From assembly GCA_003225005.1 (NCBI GenBank), contig QIAN01000205.1, forward strand, positions 19,380 to 83,379: a DNA stretch of 64,000 nt. The letters are read 5' to 3'. Positions 9,611 to 19,284 of the stretch are shown one piece after another. The translations under genes and the position numbers were made by a program. Source of the DNA: Acidobacteriota bacterium (GTDB lineage Bacteria > Acidobacteriota > Terriglobia > Terriglobales > Acidobacteriaceae). Under the pieces are notes generated by a model. The model was not told where the DNA came from. It worked only from the letters and a program-made list of their open reading frames with translations, and made no database searches. Positions within the stretch are counted from its first letter, which is position 1. Each line of letters opens with the position of its first letter.

Positions 9611-10486
9611 ATGAGCAATTCGCATCTCCGTATGTTGAGGGCGGTATTTCCAATCTTGCTGCTGGCCGGACTGGCAGTCGGGCAGCAAAACGGTCCTGTG
9701 GCCCGGTGGGAGTTCGATCAGTCAAGCGGAGCCAAAACCAGGGACCCCATCAGCGGCGTCGAGGACAGCGTGAGTGGATCCTGCGCATATGCTCGGAGCG
9801 TGTCTGGTAGCGCGCTGTAGTTCGACGGATACACAACAGGTGTCACACGACTCGCAAAGCAGGTCCCAGCAATGGGGAGCGTACGACGCCGAACCGATGT
9901 CTGACAAACAGACGCGTTACTCACGGGTGAATATTATGGAAAGCAGTCCGCCCGCGCGCTTGTGCACTGGCGCTATGCGCTGGCCGACATTCTCTATCGT
10001 GGCGCACATCAGGACCCGCTCACCGGGTGGTTCGGACTGGGCTGACGAGTATTACACGGTTTATCCTGACGGAGTTGCCGGAAGAAAACAAGTCTTGCAC
10101 CATAGTGACCGCGTGCAGCCGCCGGACATGTGGCACGAGTGGCAGGAGACCATAATTGTGAATGGTCCGGGCACGCGCCCTGAGGATAATGTCCAGAATG
10201 ACGCGCTCACTCTGGCAAACATGTCGGGGCTTCTCCGCAACTGCCGTTGAAACTGCAAGCCTCCGACGATTCTCCAATTTTCAATCCCGCCCTCGTGGTG
10301 AAGAATTGGAATGCCGATCCGGCGCGGGTCACAGTTGATGGTCGTGCGGTGCCAGCAGGAACTGTCCGGGTCGGGACGATACGCAACCTGGACGGCATCG
10401 ACCTGGCGGTCTTTGTGCAGCAGCAGACGACGAAGCCGATGGAGATTACTTTGACAGCTCCAAACTCCCGCATTCAGTCGCCGTAG
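9611..10486 (+). pseudogene. degraded LamG-family gene copy 1
   Basis: The relic begins with a leader (MSNSHLRMLRAVFPILLLAG) and GPVARWEFD, matching the N-terminus of the LamG protein at 32407. After an in-frame stop, the FDGYTTGVTR segment is followed by a jump to the middle of the family (MSDKQTRYSRV), so most of the LamG domain is deleted. Further frameshifts separate the WADEYYTVYPDGVA block, the NGPGTRPEDN block and the C-terminal piece beginning MKLQASDDSPIFNPALVVKN. Its C-terminal part resembles the partial gene at 1-879 more than the intact gene: both keep WHE-QETII-NGPGTRPEDN. Confidence 0.85.
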
Positions 10487-10864
10487 GCCGATTGAGTTTC
10501 ACTTTAACTGTCGGGTCGGGGGGATACTGTACCGCGGTGAAAATTCAAAGGGAGGGCAAGATAGGTGATCTTATGCGTCGTGCGGGATCCGGCGAGCTCC
10601 AGGCAGCCCCCGAAGGAAGCTCTCGAAAGGCCCTGAAGTTCGCACCGATGGCCCTCTATTAATGATGGCTCTCCGCTATTAACAAAAACGGGGTGGGGGA
10701 TGGCTCGGTGAGGGCCAGTAAGCATAGAGCTCTCGCAATAGGCTGCATTTTTTCGGCCTCCGGGCCTGCGTTGGCAGGGGATTTCGAATCACCTAACAGC
10801 GTAATGCTAAGCGTTTCAGGAGCACCCTGCTTTGGGCAATGACCGAAGGTCGAGCCAGGACCGG
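10487..10864. other. intergenic stretch without a recognised gene
   Basis: This 378-bp gap separates the LamG relic from the FG-GAP protein. No convincing reading frame, RNA or operator was seen. It presumably contains the promoter of the downstream gene. Confidence 0.5.
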
Positions 10865-13800
10865 ATGCCCTCGCGCCGCGAATTCTTGAGGTGGTGCAGC
10901 GGCGTACCAGCCCTCTGGCTACCCGCAAGTTTCACCGCGGCACCTCTAGTGGTTGGCCAGGAACCAAACCCCCAACAGCAGCGCACGCTGTCCACCCCAC
11001 TGGACTATCGCCTTACACCTCGATACCCCGCGGGGGCGCCGCTCGATGACGTGATGCGGAAAGTTCACTCGGAGCTGGACATCTTTCCCACGGAGAAGTA
11101 CGCGGAAGAGATTGAAGCCATTCTTGCTCGCTGGGGCGAGGCTCTACGCCAGTCTCCCCCTGATTTTGAGCCACTTGAAAGTTCACTCTCGCCCGACATA
11201 ATGGCCTCTCCCGTGGTAGCCTCTGACGTCAAGGAGATCCGTTCGGGCCCCCCGCTTGAGGTTTGTCGGCTTCTGTTTCCAAGCGCTCAAAGCCTGCGTC
11301 ACAACTCACTCGTCGTGCAACTCCGCACGCTGTTGGATCCTTCAAGCCGACTTCTGGTGGCAGAATTCACGATACCCTCCCTCTCTGTGATTTCTTCGTC
11401 GCTCCTCATCGCCCAGACGCGAGTGTTTTACAACTGGGTTTTGACAGGATCGGATTTCCACCGCGAAGAGCGGCTCGGGGAATGGGCTATCAAATGGGGC
11501 CAGCAGCCCGGCGGCGAGTGGCGGGTACTGGAATGGCAAGTGCTCGGAGAACGGCGCTGCCGCATGCCGAGTGCGGCGTTTGTGGACATCACCTCGCAAG
11601 CGTTCGATAGCAACGCGTCGTACAGCGGGCAGCTTCTCCGTGGAACCGACTACTGGCGGACGGTCCTCGACGGTGCGTCGGGCATCGACGTCTATGGAAG
11701 TGTCGGCGTCACCTGCGGGGATATCGACAACAATGGGTTTGATGATCTCTACGTGTGCCAGCCGTCTGGGCTCCCCAACCGGCTCTACCGCAATCGGGGC
11801 GATGGGACGTTCGAGGACATCACGGAAGCGGCTGGTGTCGGCGTGCTCGACGCTACCCCTTGCGCGCTGTTTGCTGACGTGGACAACGACGGTTATCAGG
11901 ACCTCCTCGTGGTGCGAGTAACCGGGCCTCTGCTCTTTCTCAACCAGCGAAATGGAACCTTCCGGCTCAAACCTGATGCCTTTCGGTTCGCGGACGAACC
12001 TCTAGGTACATTTACAGGCGCCGCATTCGCAGACTACGACCGCGATGGATGGCTCGATGTGTACTTTTGTCTTTACAGCTACTACCAAGGCCTCACTCAA
12101 AATCAATACCCGACGCCCTACTACAATGCGCAAAATGGACCGCCCAATTTCCTGTTCCGCAATAACCGCGATAACACTTTCACTGACGTAACCGTTCGAA
12201 CCGGTCTTGACCAGAACAACAACCGCTACAGTTTTGATTGCCACTGGGCCGACTACGATAACGACGGCTGGCCTGACCTTTACGTCGTGAATGACTTCGG
12301 GAAGAACAACCTGTATCACAACAACGGCGACGGAACTTTCACCGATGTAGCCGATAACGCCGGAGTTTCAGATATCGGGCCTGGGATGAGCGCGTGCTGG
12401 TTCGACTACGACAATGACGGCTGGCTCGATCTCTACATCTCTAATATGTGGGAGGCGCCAGGTCTGCGTCTCACCTCGCAGGAAGCCTTTTCCAGGCAAA
12501 TGCCGCGCGACATCCTCGCGCTTTATCGCCGATTTGCCCAGGGCAATTCGCTATACCGGAACCTCAAGAATGGAAACTTCGAGGATCGCAGCGTGTCCGC
12601 AGGGACTGAGCAGAGCGGCTGGTCGTGGTCGAATCATGCCTGGGATTTCGACCATGATGGTTACCCGGACCTGTACATCGCCAACGGCCTGATCTCCGGC
12701 CCCCGTAAGCAGGACCTGGCGAGCTTCTACTGGCGTCAAGCGGTTGCGCAGTCGTACCCTACTGACCGTCCTGCAGCGTACCAGAGGGGTTGGAACGCGA
12801 TCAACGAATTGACCCGTTCCGAGGGCACTTGGGGAGGTTATCAGAGAAACGTCTTTTACCTGAACAACCATGATGGGACGTTTACCTCCTGCGCGGGAGC
12901 ACTGGGACTGGACTTTATCGACGACAGCCAAGCCTTTGCCCTCGCTGACTACGACCAGGATGGGCGGCTTGAAGCCTTCCTGACGAATCGCACTGGACCA
13001 CAGCTCCGGCTTCTACGCTGTGAAATGCAGAATCTCGGGTACTCTATCGCTTTTCGCCTGCGCGGCACCAAGAGCAACCGGGATGCGATCGGGGCGGTGA
13101 TAAGCTTGGAAACGGAACAAGGAATTCAGACCAGGTTTCTGCAAGCGGGCACAGGGTTTTGCTCACAACATTCGAAGGAGATTTTTTTTGGACTGGGAAA
13201 AGGCGGCGTTCCGGTTCACGCGCGGATCCGCTGGCCCAATGGGCTACTTCAGGAATTTCGAGGCCTGCCGGTGAATCACCGGATCGAAATTGAAGAGGGG
13301 GCCGAGCACTTCCACGCCGAACCCTTTCGGGCGCTTTCGGGGCGATCTTCGCTTCGTCCCAAGCCTCAGCAGAATTTGCTCTCGCCAACAACATGCGAAA
13401 CCTGGTTGCTCGACCCGGTGGCTGCTCCCGACTTCGAACTGCCGGATCCCATGGGCCACAAACACACTCTCGCTGAGTTCCAAGGGCGTCGGGTTTTGTT
13501 AAGTTTCTGGGCCTTGGAAAGTCCTGCCAGCCTGAAGGTCCTGGAGACCTTCGAACGGCAGCGGGTCAGGTGGGCGGACGCCGGACTTCACTTCATCGCT
13601 GTGAACGTCGACGAGCCAATGGCGGCGGACAAGGTCCGGGCTTTCGTCCGGGAACAGGAGTTCTCGTTCATCACCGTGCTTGGTTCGGTGGACATGGCGG
13701 GTATCTACAATGTTCTTTACCGTTATATGTTCGCCCGGCGGAGGGACTTGGGAATCCCGACATCTTTCCTGATTGACGTAAAAGGGGACATTGTCAAAGT

Positions 13801-14674
13801 CTACCAGGGGACCCTCAGCCCGGACCGCGTCTCGGACGACTTGTACCACATTCCAAAGTCCCTGGAAGAGCGAGTACGCATGGGATTGCCATTTCAAGGC
13901 ATTTCTCCCGAGCGAGGATTTCGTCGCGACAACCTGGCTTATGGGATGGCGTTCTACCAGAGAGGTTACCTGGACCAAGCCCTTAAGCTATTCCAGCTCG
14001 CAGTGCGCGACAACCCTGACGACGCCGCGACTCAATACAACCTTGGAACGTTGTATCTAATGAAGGGAATGCCCGACGCAGCTCGCGAGCCACTGCAGCG
14101 AGCACTTCAAATCCGACCCAACTACTCTGAGGCCAACATTAACTTGGGAATCATTGCGGCGCAGGCGGGGCAGCCGCAGGAAGCCCAGCATTATTTCGAG
14201 GGCGTGATTCGTCAAAACCCCAATGACGCAGGCGCACTGATGAGTCTTGGAACCCTGTATCGGCTGCAAGGCCGGTTCGCGGAGGCGCAGGGGCCCCTCG
14301 AGCAGGCTCTTCGATCCGATCCGGAGAATCCAAAAGCAAACTACGAACTGGGGTTGCTCTTTGCCCAAAAAGGAAATATTGAGCGAGCCCAACAATTACT
14401 CCAAGCAGCGTTGAAATTGCGCCCAGATTTCCCCGAAGCTCTCAACAACATGGGGATTGTTTCCTGGCGAACCCAGGATCTGGAAAATGCTATTAGAGCA
14501 TTTCAAGAATGCATTCGCGTATCACCCGATTTCGACGAACCCTACCTGAACCTCGCCAAGCTCTACGTTGCCACGGGTAAGCGAACCCTCGCTCGGGAGA
14601 TCCTTCAACAACTCCTGGCACGAGTCCCGGGAAATTCCCTTGCGCGCAAAGCGCTCGAGGAATTGAAGCCGTAA
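10865..14674 (+). CDS. FG-GAP/ASPIC-redoxin-TPR fusion protein with twin-arginine leader
   Basis: This 1269-residue protein starts at ATG giving MPSRREFLRWCSG, a twin-arginine leader; a TTG 33 bp upstream is less likely. After about 230 residues of unassigned sequence come seven calcium-binding FG-GAP/VCBS motifs of the type DxDNDGxxDL (first DIDNNGFDDLYV, last DYDQDGRLEAFL), forming a beta-propeller. An ASPIC/UnbV module follows (RDAIGAVISLETEQG, RIRWPNGLLQEF), then a thioredoxin/TlpA-like domain (APDFELPDPMGH) and about seven C-terminal TPRs. The redoxin region reads LLSFWALESPASLK, so the usual CxxC cysteines are absent and the domain is probably a binding module rather than an oxidoreductase. 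The protein should act outside the cytoplasm. Such fusions are frequent in Acidobacteriota and their function is not established. Confidence 0.88.
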   Translation: MPSRREFLRWCSGVPALWLPASFTAAPLVVGQEPNPQQQRTLSTPLDYRLTPRYPAGAPLDDVMRKVHSELDIFPTEKYAEEIEAILARWGEALRQSPPDFEPLESSLSPDIMASPVVASDVKEIRSGPPLEVCRLLFPSAQSLRHNSLVVQLRTLLDPSSRLLVAEFTIPSLSVISSSLLIAQTRVFYNWVLTGSDFHREERLGEWAIKWGQQPGGEWRVLEWQVLGERRCRMPSAAFVDITSQAFDSNASYSGQLLRGTDYWRTVLDGASGIDVYGSVGVTCGDIDNNGFDDLYVCQPSGLPNRLYRNRGDGTFEDITEAAGVGVLDATPCALFADVDNDGYQDLLVVRVTGPLLFLNQRNGTFRLKPDAFRFADEPLGTFTGAAFADYDRDGWLDVYFCLYSYYQGLTQNQYPTPYYNAQNGPPNFLFRNNRDNTFTDVTVRTGLDQNNNRYSFDCHWADYDNDGWPDLYVVNDFGKNNLYHNNGDGTFTDVADNAGVSDIGPGMSACWFDYDNDGWLDLYISNMWEAPGLRLTSQEAFSRQMPRDILALYRRFAQGNSLYRNLKNGNFEDRSVSAGTEQSGWSWSNHAWDFDHDGYPDLYIANGLISGPRKQDLASFYWRQAVAQSYPTDRPAAYQRGWNAINELTRSEGTWGGYQRNVFYLNNHDGTFTSCAGALGLDFIDDSQAFALADYDQDGRLEAFLTNRTGPQLRLLRCEMQNLGYSIAFRLRGTKSNRDAIGAVISLETEQGIQTRFLQAGTGFCSQHSKEIFFGLGKGGVPVHARIRWPNGLLQEFRGLPVNHRIEIEEGAEHFHAEPFRALSGRSSLRPKPQQNLLSPTTCETWLLDPVAAPDFELPDPMGHKHTLAEFQGRRVLLSFWALESPASLKVLETFERQRVRWADAGLHFIAVNVDEPMAADKVRAFVREQEFSFITVLGSVDMAGIYNVLYRYMFARRRDLGIPTSFLIDVKGDIVKVYQGTLSPDRVSDDLYHIPKSLEERVRMGLPFQGISPERGFRRDNLAYGMAFYQRGYLDQALKLFQLAVRDNPDDAATQYNLGTLYLMKGMPDAAREPLQRALQIRPNYSEANINLGIIAAQAGQPQEAQHYFEGVIRQNPNDAGALMSLGTLYRLQGRFAEAQGPLEQALRSDPENPKANYELGLLFAQKGNIERAQQLLQAALKLRPDFPEALNNMGIVSWRTQDLENAIRAFQECIRVSPDFDEPYLNLAKLYVATGKRTLAREILQQLLARVPGNSLARKALEELKP

Positions 14675-14726
14675 CTCGTTGCTCCGCCTCGGTGATTTAC
14701 CGCTCGGGACCTAGGTGCGCATCTCT

Positions 14727-14768
14727 ATGAAAACCTGTCCGCTGTGCGAAACCGCTTATCCTAATTAA
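14727..14768 (+). pseudogene. possible stub of a zinc-ribbon protein-kinase gene
   Basis: A 13-residue frame reads MKTCPLCETAYPN and then stops. The CPLCETAYP start resembles the N-terminal zinc ribbon of serine/threonine kinases common in Acidobacteriota. Nothing of a kinase follows, so this would be a 5' remnant. The match is short and may be chance. Confidence 0.25.
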
Positions 14769-14929
14769 GATCAAAAAGCCAAAGGTGCGAAACCAGGGAT
14801 CCACTCCTGCTAGACTCCCCAAGCGGCTTCAAGTTTGGGAGGCGCATTGCGGTAAATAAGCTCATTCTCAAGTCTTCATGCAAGGTCTAGGTTGTCGAAA
14901 GTGCAATCTTCTCAAGGGAGCGACGCTAC

Positions 14930-15019
14930 GTGGATCGTCGGAAATTCATAATCTCATCGGCGTGTTTTGCTGGTCTGGGACGCAGGGAATACGAACCGGC
15001 TCAGAACCGGATGGAATAA
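14930..15019 (+). pseudogene. orphan twin-arginine leader
   Basis: A GTG-started frame of 29 codons begins VDRRKFIISSACFAGLG, a good twin-arginine leader, then runs into the 3' end of the opposite-strand lactonase gene and stops. It looks like the 5' stub of an exported protein lost in rearrangement. It is convergent with the gene at 15001-15834. Confidence 0.35.
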
Positions 15020-15834
15020 AACCCTATCGCGTTCTTTTCCAAGATTGCATTCCGTTCATCGCCCGAAAGCCGGGCAATGTAGTCAGTTTCTAAGTTAATC
15101 ACAGAGGTATAGTCTGCCGCCAAAGTGCACACCGGCCAATCCGAGCCGATCATGAGTCGATGCGGGCCAAATGCGTTAAGTACAACATCGAGGTACGGCT
15201 CGAAATCCTGCGCTTCCCATGAACTCCACTTGGCTTCTGTTACGAGCCCCGAAATTTTGCAAGAAACATTGGCAAAACTTGCCAGTCGTTTGAGGTCACG
15301 TGCCCATGGCTCCATTTCTTTGGCTCGAACCGGAGGTTTGGCAATGTGGTCCAGCACGAAAAGTTGGTCGGGAAATCGCTTCACCACATCGCATGCAATG
15401 GGAAGATGCCGAGGGAACAGGAGCAGGTCGTAAGTGAGCCCAAATCGCTTCAGCTGGCTCAACCCATGAAGGAAACTCTCCCGTAACATAAACTTGTCAT
15501 CCGCTTCATCGTGGACGACATGTCTGACTCCGCGGAATTTCGGGTGCTGAGCAAGCTGCTCAAGTTGCTCCACAACGCGCTCGCTAGTGAGATCTACCCA
15601 GCCCACTACTGCGCGGATGAAAGAATATTCGTCCGCGAGTTGCAGAAGCCAAGTACTCTCTTCGAGAGATTGTCGAGCTTGTACTGCGACGGTAGCACTG
15701 ATACCAGCGGCGTTGATAAGCAGCAACAAGTCCGTCGGCAGGTGATCCTTACGGAGCTTGTCCATGCCGGTGCCCATCCACACGTAATCTCGAACGTTAT
15801 ATTTCCAAAAATGCTGGTGCGTATCGATTTTCAT
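15001..15834 (-). CDS. L-fuconolactonase-like amidohydrolase
   Basis: This 277-residue cytosolic enzyme belongs to the amidohydrolase-2 / COG3618 lactonase family, which hydrolyses sugar 1,4- or 1,5-lactones. The chosen start gives MKIDTHQHFW, the family's N-terminal metal-binding motif; upstream in-frame starts only add an unrelated extension. Other matching blocks are FRGVRHVVHDE, FVLDHIAKPP and LMIGSDWPVC near the C-terminus. With the dehydrogenase at 19285 it would open L-fucono-lactone to L-fuconate. It follows the symporter by 115 bp on the same strand, probably as one transcript. L-rhamnono- or L-galactono-lactone are alternative substrates. Confidence 0.82.
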   Translation of the reverse strand: MKIDTHQHFWKYNVRDYVWMGTGMDKLRKDHLPTDLLLLINAAGISATVAVQARQSLEESTWLLQLADEYSFIRAVVGWVDLTSERVVEQLEQLAQHPKFRGVRHVVHDEADDKFMLRESFLHGLSQLKRFGLTYDLLLFPRHLPIACDVVKRFPDQLFVLDHIAKPPVRAKEMEPWARDLKRLASFANVSCKISGLVTEAKWSSWEAQDFEPYLDVVLNAFGPHRLMIGSDWPVCTLAADYTSVINLETDYIARLSGDERNAILEKNAIGFYSIRF

Positions 15835-15949
15835 CGTAGCCACAATTCCCAACTCGGCTGGGCGGTTTGCCCTTCCGAAGAGAATCCGCGTAACGCGAAA
15901 GGTTCCCAAGTTACGTTTGTGTTTCTGAGCGAATACTCGACCTCAGGCG

Positions 15950-17584
15950 TCAGCGGAAGATGTAGTACAGAACAGCCACCGTCACTGCGAGGACCGTTGC
16001 GATTAAGCGCGGGTCTCGCAAGCCTTTAAACGGTTCCTGAGTGACAGCGGACAGGGGGTGATCCCAGGTAAAGCCATCCACCGATTCGTGCGGAGGTGCC
16101 GGCGTGAGGAGGGTGACCACAACGTAGACGACGCTGCAAATACAAAACATCCACCAGGCCTGCATCATGAACGGAATACCCCAGCGGTGAGTAACGATCT
16201 TCTCCGTGCCGAACGCAGGGAGGTCCAGGATGAACGCGATCGCTCCCATCGCAAAGCCGCAAATCAGCGTGTAGAGGGAAGCTTGCTTGGTGCCTCGCCG
16301 CCACAGCACACCCCAGAGAAAAACGACGGTGATCGGAGGTGCCAAGTCAGCCGCGATGGCATTGATCGCTTCAAAGATGCTCGAGTATCGCCCCCCTTGG
16401 GTTGACCAAGCCATAGCCAGCAGCATGACGACAACGGAACTGATTCGGCCGATTGTCACCTGCGCGCGATCGGATGTGCCCGGTCGTAGCCGAGCCACTA
16501 TGTCAACCGCCACCAGGGTTCCGATGCTGTTGAGAGCGGCTGCGACGGCGCTCATTAGGGCTGCTAAGACTGCCGCAGTGATCACCCCCCGCACTCCTGT
16601 CGGGATCAATTGCTCAATGAGCACCGGCAGCGCCTGGTTGCTCTCGCTCCCGATGATGTTATGAAACAGTACGTATGCGATGACGCCAGGCAGCACGAGC
16701 AGAAAAACAGGCAGGATCTTTAGGAATCCCGCAAAGAGGGGGCCCAATTGTGCATCTTCTGAGCTGCGCGCTCCTAACACTCTCTGAACAATCGTTTGGT
16801 CTGTGCACCAATACCAGATGCCGAGAATCGGGTAACCAAGCAGCACGGCATACCAGCTAAGACCAGCCGAGTCGTGCGAGTGCAGCATCGATAATTGTTC
16901 CGGCTTCGCAGCAGCCCTGAACTGCCCTAAGGAATGGATACCGTGGCCGGACAATGCGGCCAGCGAGAACGCCAAAATCAATAGCGCTCCCAGTATCAGG
17001 ATCACAGTATTGACAGTCTCGGTGATGACCACGGCTCGCAGCCCCCCGAGCACGGTATAAATCGCGACGACTGCGGAAATAATCACGATCGACGTGACGA
17101 CGTTAATACCGAAAAAGCGGTGGAAAACGGCAGCTCCGGCGTACAAACTCATCCCAATGTGGATGAACAGGGCTGCGACAATTGCCATGAAGGCCAAGAA
17201 TGAGCGCGACGCGGGACTATACCGGCGCTCCAGAAATTCCGGTAAAGTTGCTATACGGGTTCGAAAATAGAACGGCGCAAAAACGAGCGATAGCAGGATG
17301 AGCGTGTACGATGCCATCCATTCGAAGTTCCCCCAAACAAGACCTTCATTGTAACCAGAGGCCGTAAGTCCAACCAGGTGGATGGTCGAAATGTTGGAAG
17401 CAAACAGAGCCGCACCGACTAATGGCCATGACAGCGATCGTCCGGCGAGAAAAAAAACGTTGCCCGTGATTTTGATCCGACGCACTGACAGCAGGCCAAT
17501 GGTCAATATGCCAGACATGTACAGCAGAATAATCGCGACGTCGAGCGCAGGGATTGTAAGGGTAGGTTGCACGGCGTAGCTCAT
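15950..17584 (-). CDS. sodium:solute symporter, SGLT-like sugar transporter
   Basis: This 544-residue inner-membrane protein has about 13-14 hydrophobic helices and belongs to the SSS family. Markers are FFLAGRSLSWPLVGAALFAS near residue 45, the WYWCTDQTIVQRVLGA segment characteristic of sugar SGLT-type members near 265, and AALMSAVAAALNSIGTL near 345. It would import a monosaccharide with sodium; L-fucose is inferred from the downstream lactonase and nearby fucosidases. Its leader region contains a TTGACA promoter and a FadR-type palindrome, both facing this gene. The length matches the family. Confidence 0.88.
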   Translation of the reverse strand: MSYAVQPTLTIPALDVAIILLYMSGILTIGLLSVRRIKITGNVFFLAGRSLSWPLVGAALFASNISTIHLVGLTASGYNEGLVWGNFEWMASYTLILLSLVFAPFYFRTRIATLPEFLERRYSPASRSFLAFMAIVAALFIHIGMSLYAGAAVFHRFFGINVVTSIVIISAVVAIYTVLGGLRAVVITETVNTVILILGALLILAFSLAALSGHGIHSLGQFRAAAKPEQLSMLHSHDSAGLSWYAVLLGYPILGIWYWCTDQTIVQRVLGARSSEDAQLGPLFAGFLKILPVFLLVLPGVIAYVLFHNIIGSESNQALPVLIEQLIPTGVRGVITAAVLAALMSAVAAALNSIGTLVAVDIVARLRPGTSDRAQVTIGRISSVVVMLLAMAWSTQGGRYSSIFEAINAIAADLAPPITVVFLWGVLWRRGTKQASLYTLICGFAMGAIAFILDLPAFGTEKIVTHRWGIPFMMQAWWMFCICSVVYVVVTLLTPAPPHESVDGFTWDHPLSAVTQEPFKGLRDPRLIATVLAVTVAVLYYIFR

Positions 17585-17871
17585 TCGTAAGATCCAGTGC
17601 GAGCAGTTGATGGGTGCACGTTACCTGCTCGTTTGTGTCGTAGGAGGCATGCGATCGGTGTACGCAGTCGTTTGGTCATATGGTCTTTGCATCCGCTGAG
17701 CTATTTGACGCGAGGAGTTCGGCAGAAAACTCGCTCTACGCCTGAGATTCTGCACAAAAAAACATGCTTGCCGCTGCTCCTAAAGTCTTGTGAGCCATTG
17801 CCGCACAAATCTTGGGTCGCACAGTGCGGTGACCAGTCCAATAGATGGCACCGCGCATCGCTTCACGGCGT

Positions 17872-17884
17872 TTGGATGGGCCAA
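17872..17884. promoter_or_regulatory. FadR-type operator in the symporter leader
   Basis: TTGGA-TGG-GCCAA keeps the TTGG and CCAA arms and the central TGG of the other sites, with substitutions next to the centre. It lies just downstream of the -10 box of the leftward promoter, the same relative position as at the two receptor genes. Confidence 0.45.
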
Positions 17885-17896
17885 TACGACCGCGAA

Positions 17897-17925
17897 CTTT
17901 ACCACTCATGAATTCTGAATGTCAA
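17897..17925 (-). promoter_or_regulatory. sigma70-type promoter for the symporter
   Basis: On the minus strand TTGACA (17925-17920), 17 bp, then GTAAAG (17902-17897). The layout and the weak -10 match the receptor promoter at 8737-8765. The 5' leader is about 300 nt long. Confidence 0.5.
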
Positions 17926-18062
17926 GATTTCCGCATTGCGAAGATCCTACTCGGCCCTTTGAATCAGTGTTCTGCTAAGAAATCTCAAGAGTAGTCTCTG
18001 ACGTGAGCCCACCAGTATGGCTTGACCGAGGATGGATGGTGTTCTAGAATTGACCGCGGCGT

Positions 18063-18075
18063 ATGGCTGGACCAA
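18063..18075. promoter_or_regulatory. FadR-type operator upstream of the alcohol dehydrogenase
   Basis: ATGGC-TGG-ACCAA lies 43 bp upstream of the start codon at 18119. It shares the central TGG and the ACCAA right arm with the site at 8711-8723. Confidence 0.45.
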
Positions 18076-18118
18076 TATCGACAACTCTCCGACTAGCCGC
18101 ACTTCGAGGAATCCTTTT

Positions 18119-19102
18119 ATGAGAAGAATTCGGCTGAATGCTCCGGGCGAGTTTGTCGACCTCACCGTTCCACGCCCAGTGCCTTCCAGGGGACAAGTCC
18201 TGGTTCGAGTTCATCGAGTCGGGGTTTGTGGAAGCGATTTCCATGCTCTTGCTGGAAGACACCCAATATACACCTACCCACGTGTCCTGGGACACGAGCT
18301 TGCCGGCGAAATCGTGGAAGTGCCCGAGAATAAGCGAGGACTCCGCCCGGGCGATCGATGCGCGATCGAACCGTACATCAGTTGCGGCCAATGCCGCACC
18401 TGCAAAATGGGAAGAACGAACTGTTGCGAACAGCTTCAGCTTCTCGGTGTACATGTCGATGGCGGCATGCAGGGCTTTTTAGGGGTCCCGATTGAGCTAT
18501 TGCACAAATCAGAACTGCTGTCGCTTGATCAACTCGCTCTGGTCGAGACCTTGGGAATTGGGGCTCATGCCGTAAACAGAACCCAATTGCGGGCGGGTGA
18601 AGAGGTGCTGGTGGTCGGAGCCGGCCCCATCGGACTGGCGGTGTGTCAGTTCGCCGCCGCCATCGGGGCGAAAGTGGCAGTCATAGAAACCAACGATTGG
18701 CGCAGACACTTTGCACACAAATTGGGTGTGGAAGCCTTACCTACGCCAGATGGACGACTAGCTGACGTGGTATTGGATGCTACGGGGAGCGCGGCCGTCA
18801 TGGCAGACAGTCTGAACCATGTAGCTCCTGGAGGGCGGCTTGTTTTCGTGGGCTTAACGCGTGATCCCGTACGCATTGATGACGCGCTGCTACATCGGCG
18901 CGAAATCACGATTTATGCGAGCCGGAACAGTTGCGGACAATTCCCACCTATTATCCGCATGCTTGAAGAAAATAAGATTAATACCGAGCCCTGGATTACC
19001 GATCGGATCAGCCTTGACGAAGTGCCTGCGCGCTTCAAAGAGCTCTCCGAAAAAGTTGGGATGATGAAAGCGGTCGTGGAAGTTCGAGATAGCGATGGAT
19101 AG
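18119..19102 (+). CDS. zinc-dependent medium-chain alcohol dehydrogenase
   Basis: The start giving MRRIRLNAPGEF has a GAGGA ribosome site eight bases away; upstream in-frame starts would absorb the operator. The 327-residue enzyme has the catalytic-zinc motif GVCGSDFHALAG, GHELAGEIVE, the structural zinc cluster CGQCRTCKMGRTNCC, and the NAD-binding Rossmann turn VVGAGPIGLAV around residue 165. It resembles polyol/sugar-acid dehydrogenases of the threonine dehydrogenase-like group. In this locus it could oxidise L-fucose or 2-keto-3-deoxy-L-fuconate; the sequence does not decide. It is cooriented with the reductase at 19285, 182 bp away. Confidence 0.85.
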   Translation: MRRIRLNAPGEFVDLTVPRPVPSRGQVLVRVHRVGVCGSDFHALAGRHPIYTYPRVLGHELAGEIVEVPENKRGLRPGDRCAIEPYISCGQCRTCKMGRTNCCEQLQLLGVHVDGGMQGFLGVPIELLHKSELLSLDQLALVETLGIGAHAVNRTQLRAGEEVLVVGAGPIGLAVCQFAAAIGAKVAVIETNDWRRHFAHKLGVEALPTPDGRLADVVLDATGSAAVMADSLNHVAPGGRLVFVGLTRDPVRIDDALLHRREITIYASRNSCGQFPPIIRMLEENKINTEPWITDRISLDEVPARFKELSEKVGMMKAVVEVRDSDG

Positions 19103-19284
19103 CAGGCAAGCCGTATTCGAGCTCCAATGTGGGCTCGCCAGTCCCCGGACGCATTAGCACGATGCTGTCCAGCGTCGAGTACCACGAAATAAAAAGCAGT
19201 GCGGTTGTGAAACAAACGCTCGACCTCATGGCGCGCTCGACTCGTCATTGTGCGCTGAATCTCGATGTCAAGGCGTGAGTTTTT

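Larger units (their letters stand above)
17585..18118. other. divergent regulatory region between symporter and alcohol dehydrogenase
   Basis: This 534-bp gap separates two divergent genes. It contains the leftward promoter at 17897-17925 and two palindromes described separately. No coding sequence was recognised in the remainder. Confidence 0.55.

Noticed and set aside
17585..17911. 104-codon plus-strand frame at 17597 in the divergent gap
   Set aside because: It has no family resemblance, and its 3' end overlaps the promoter and operator of the symporter.
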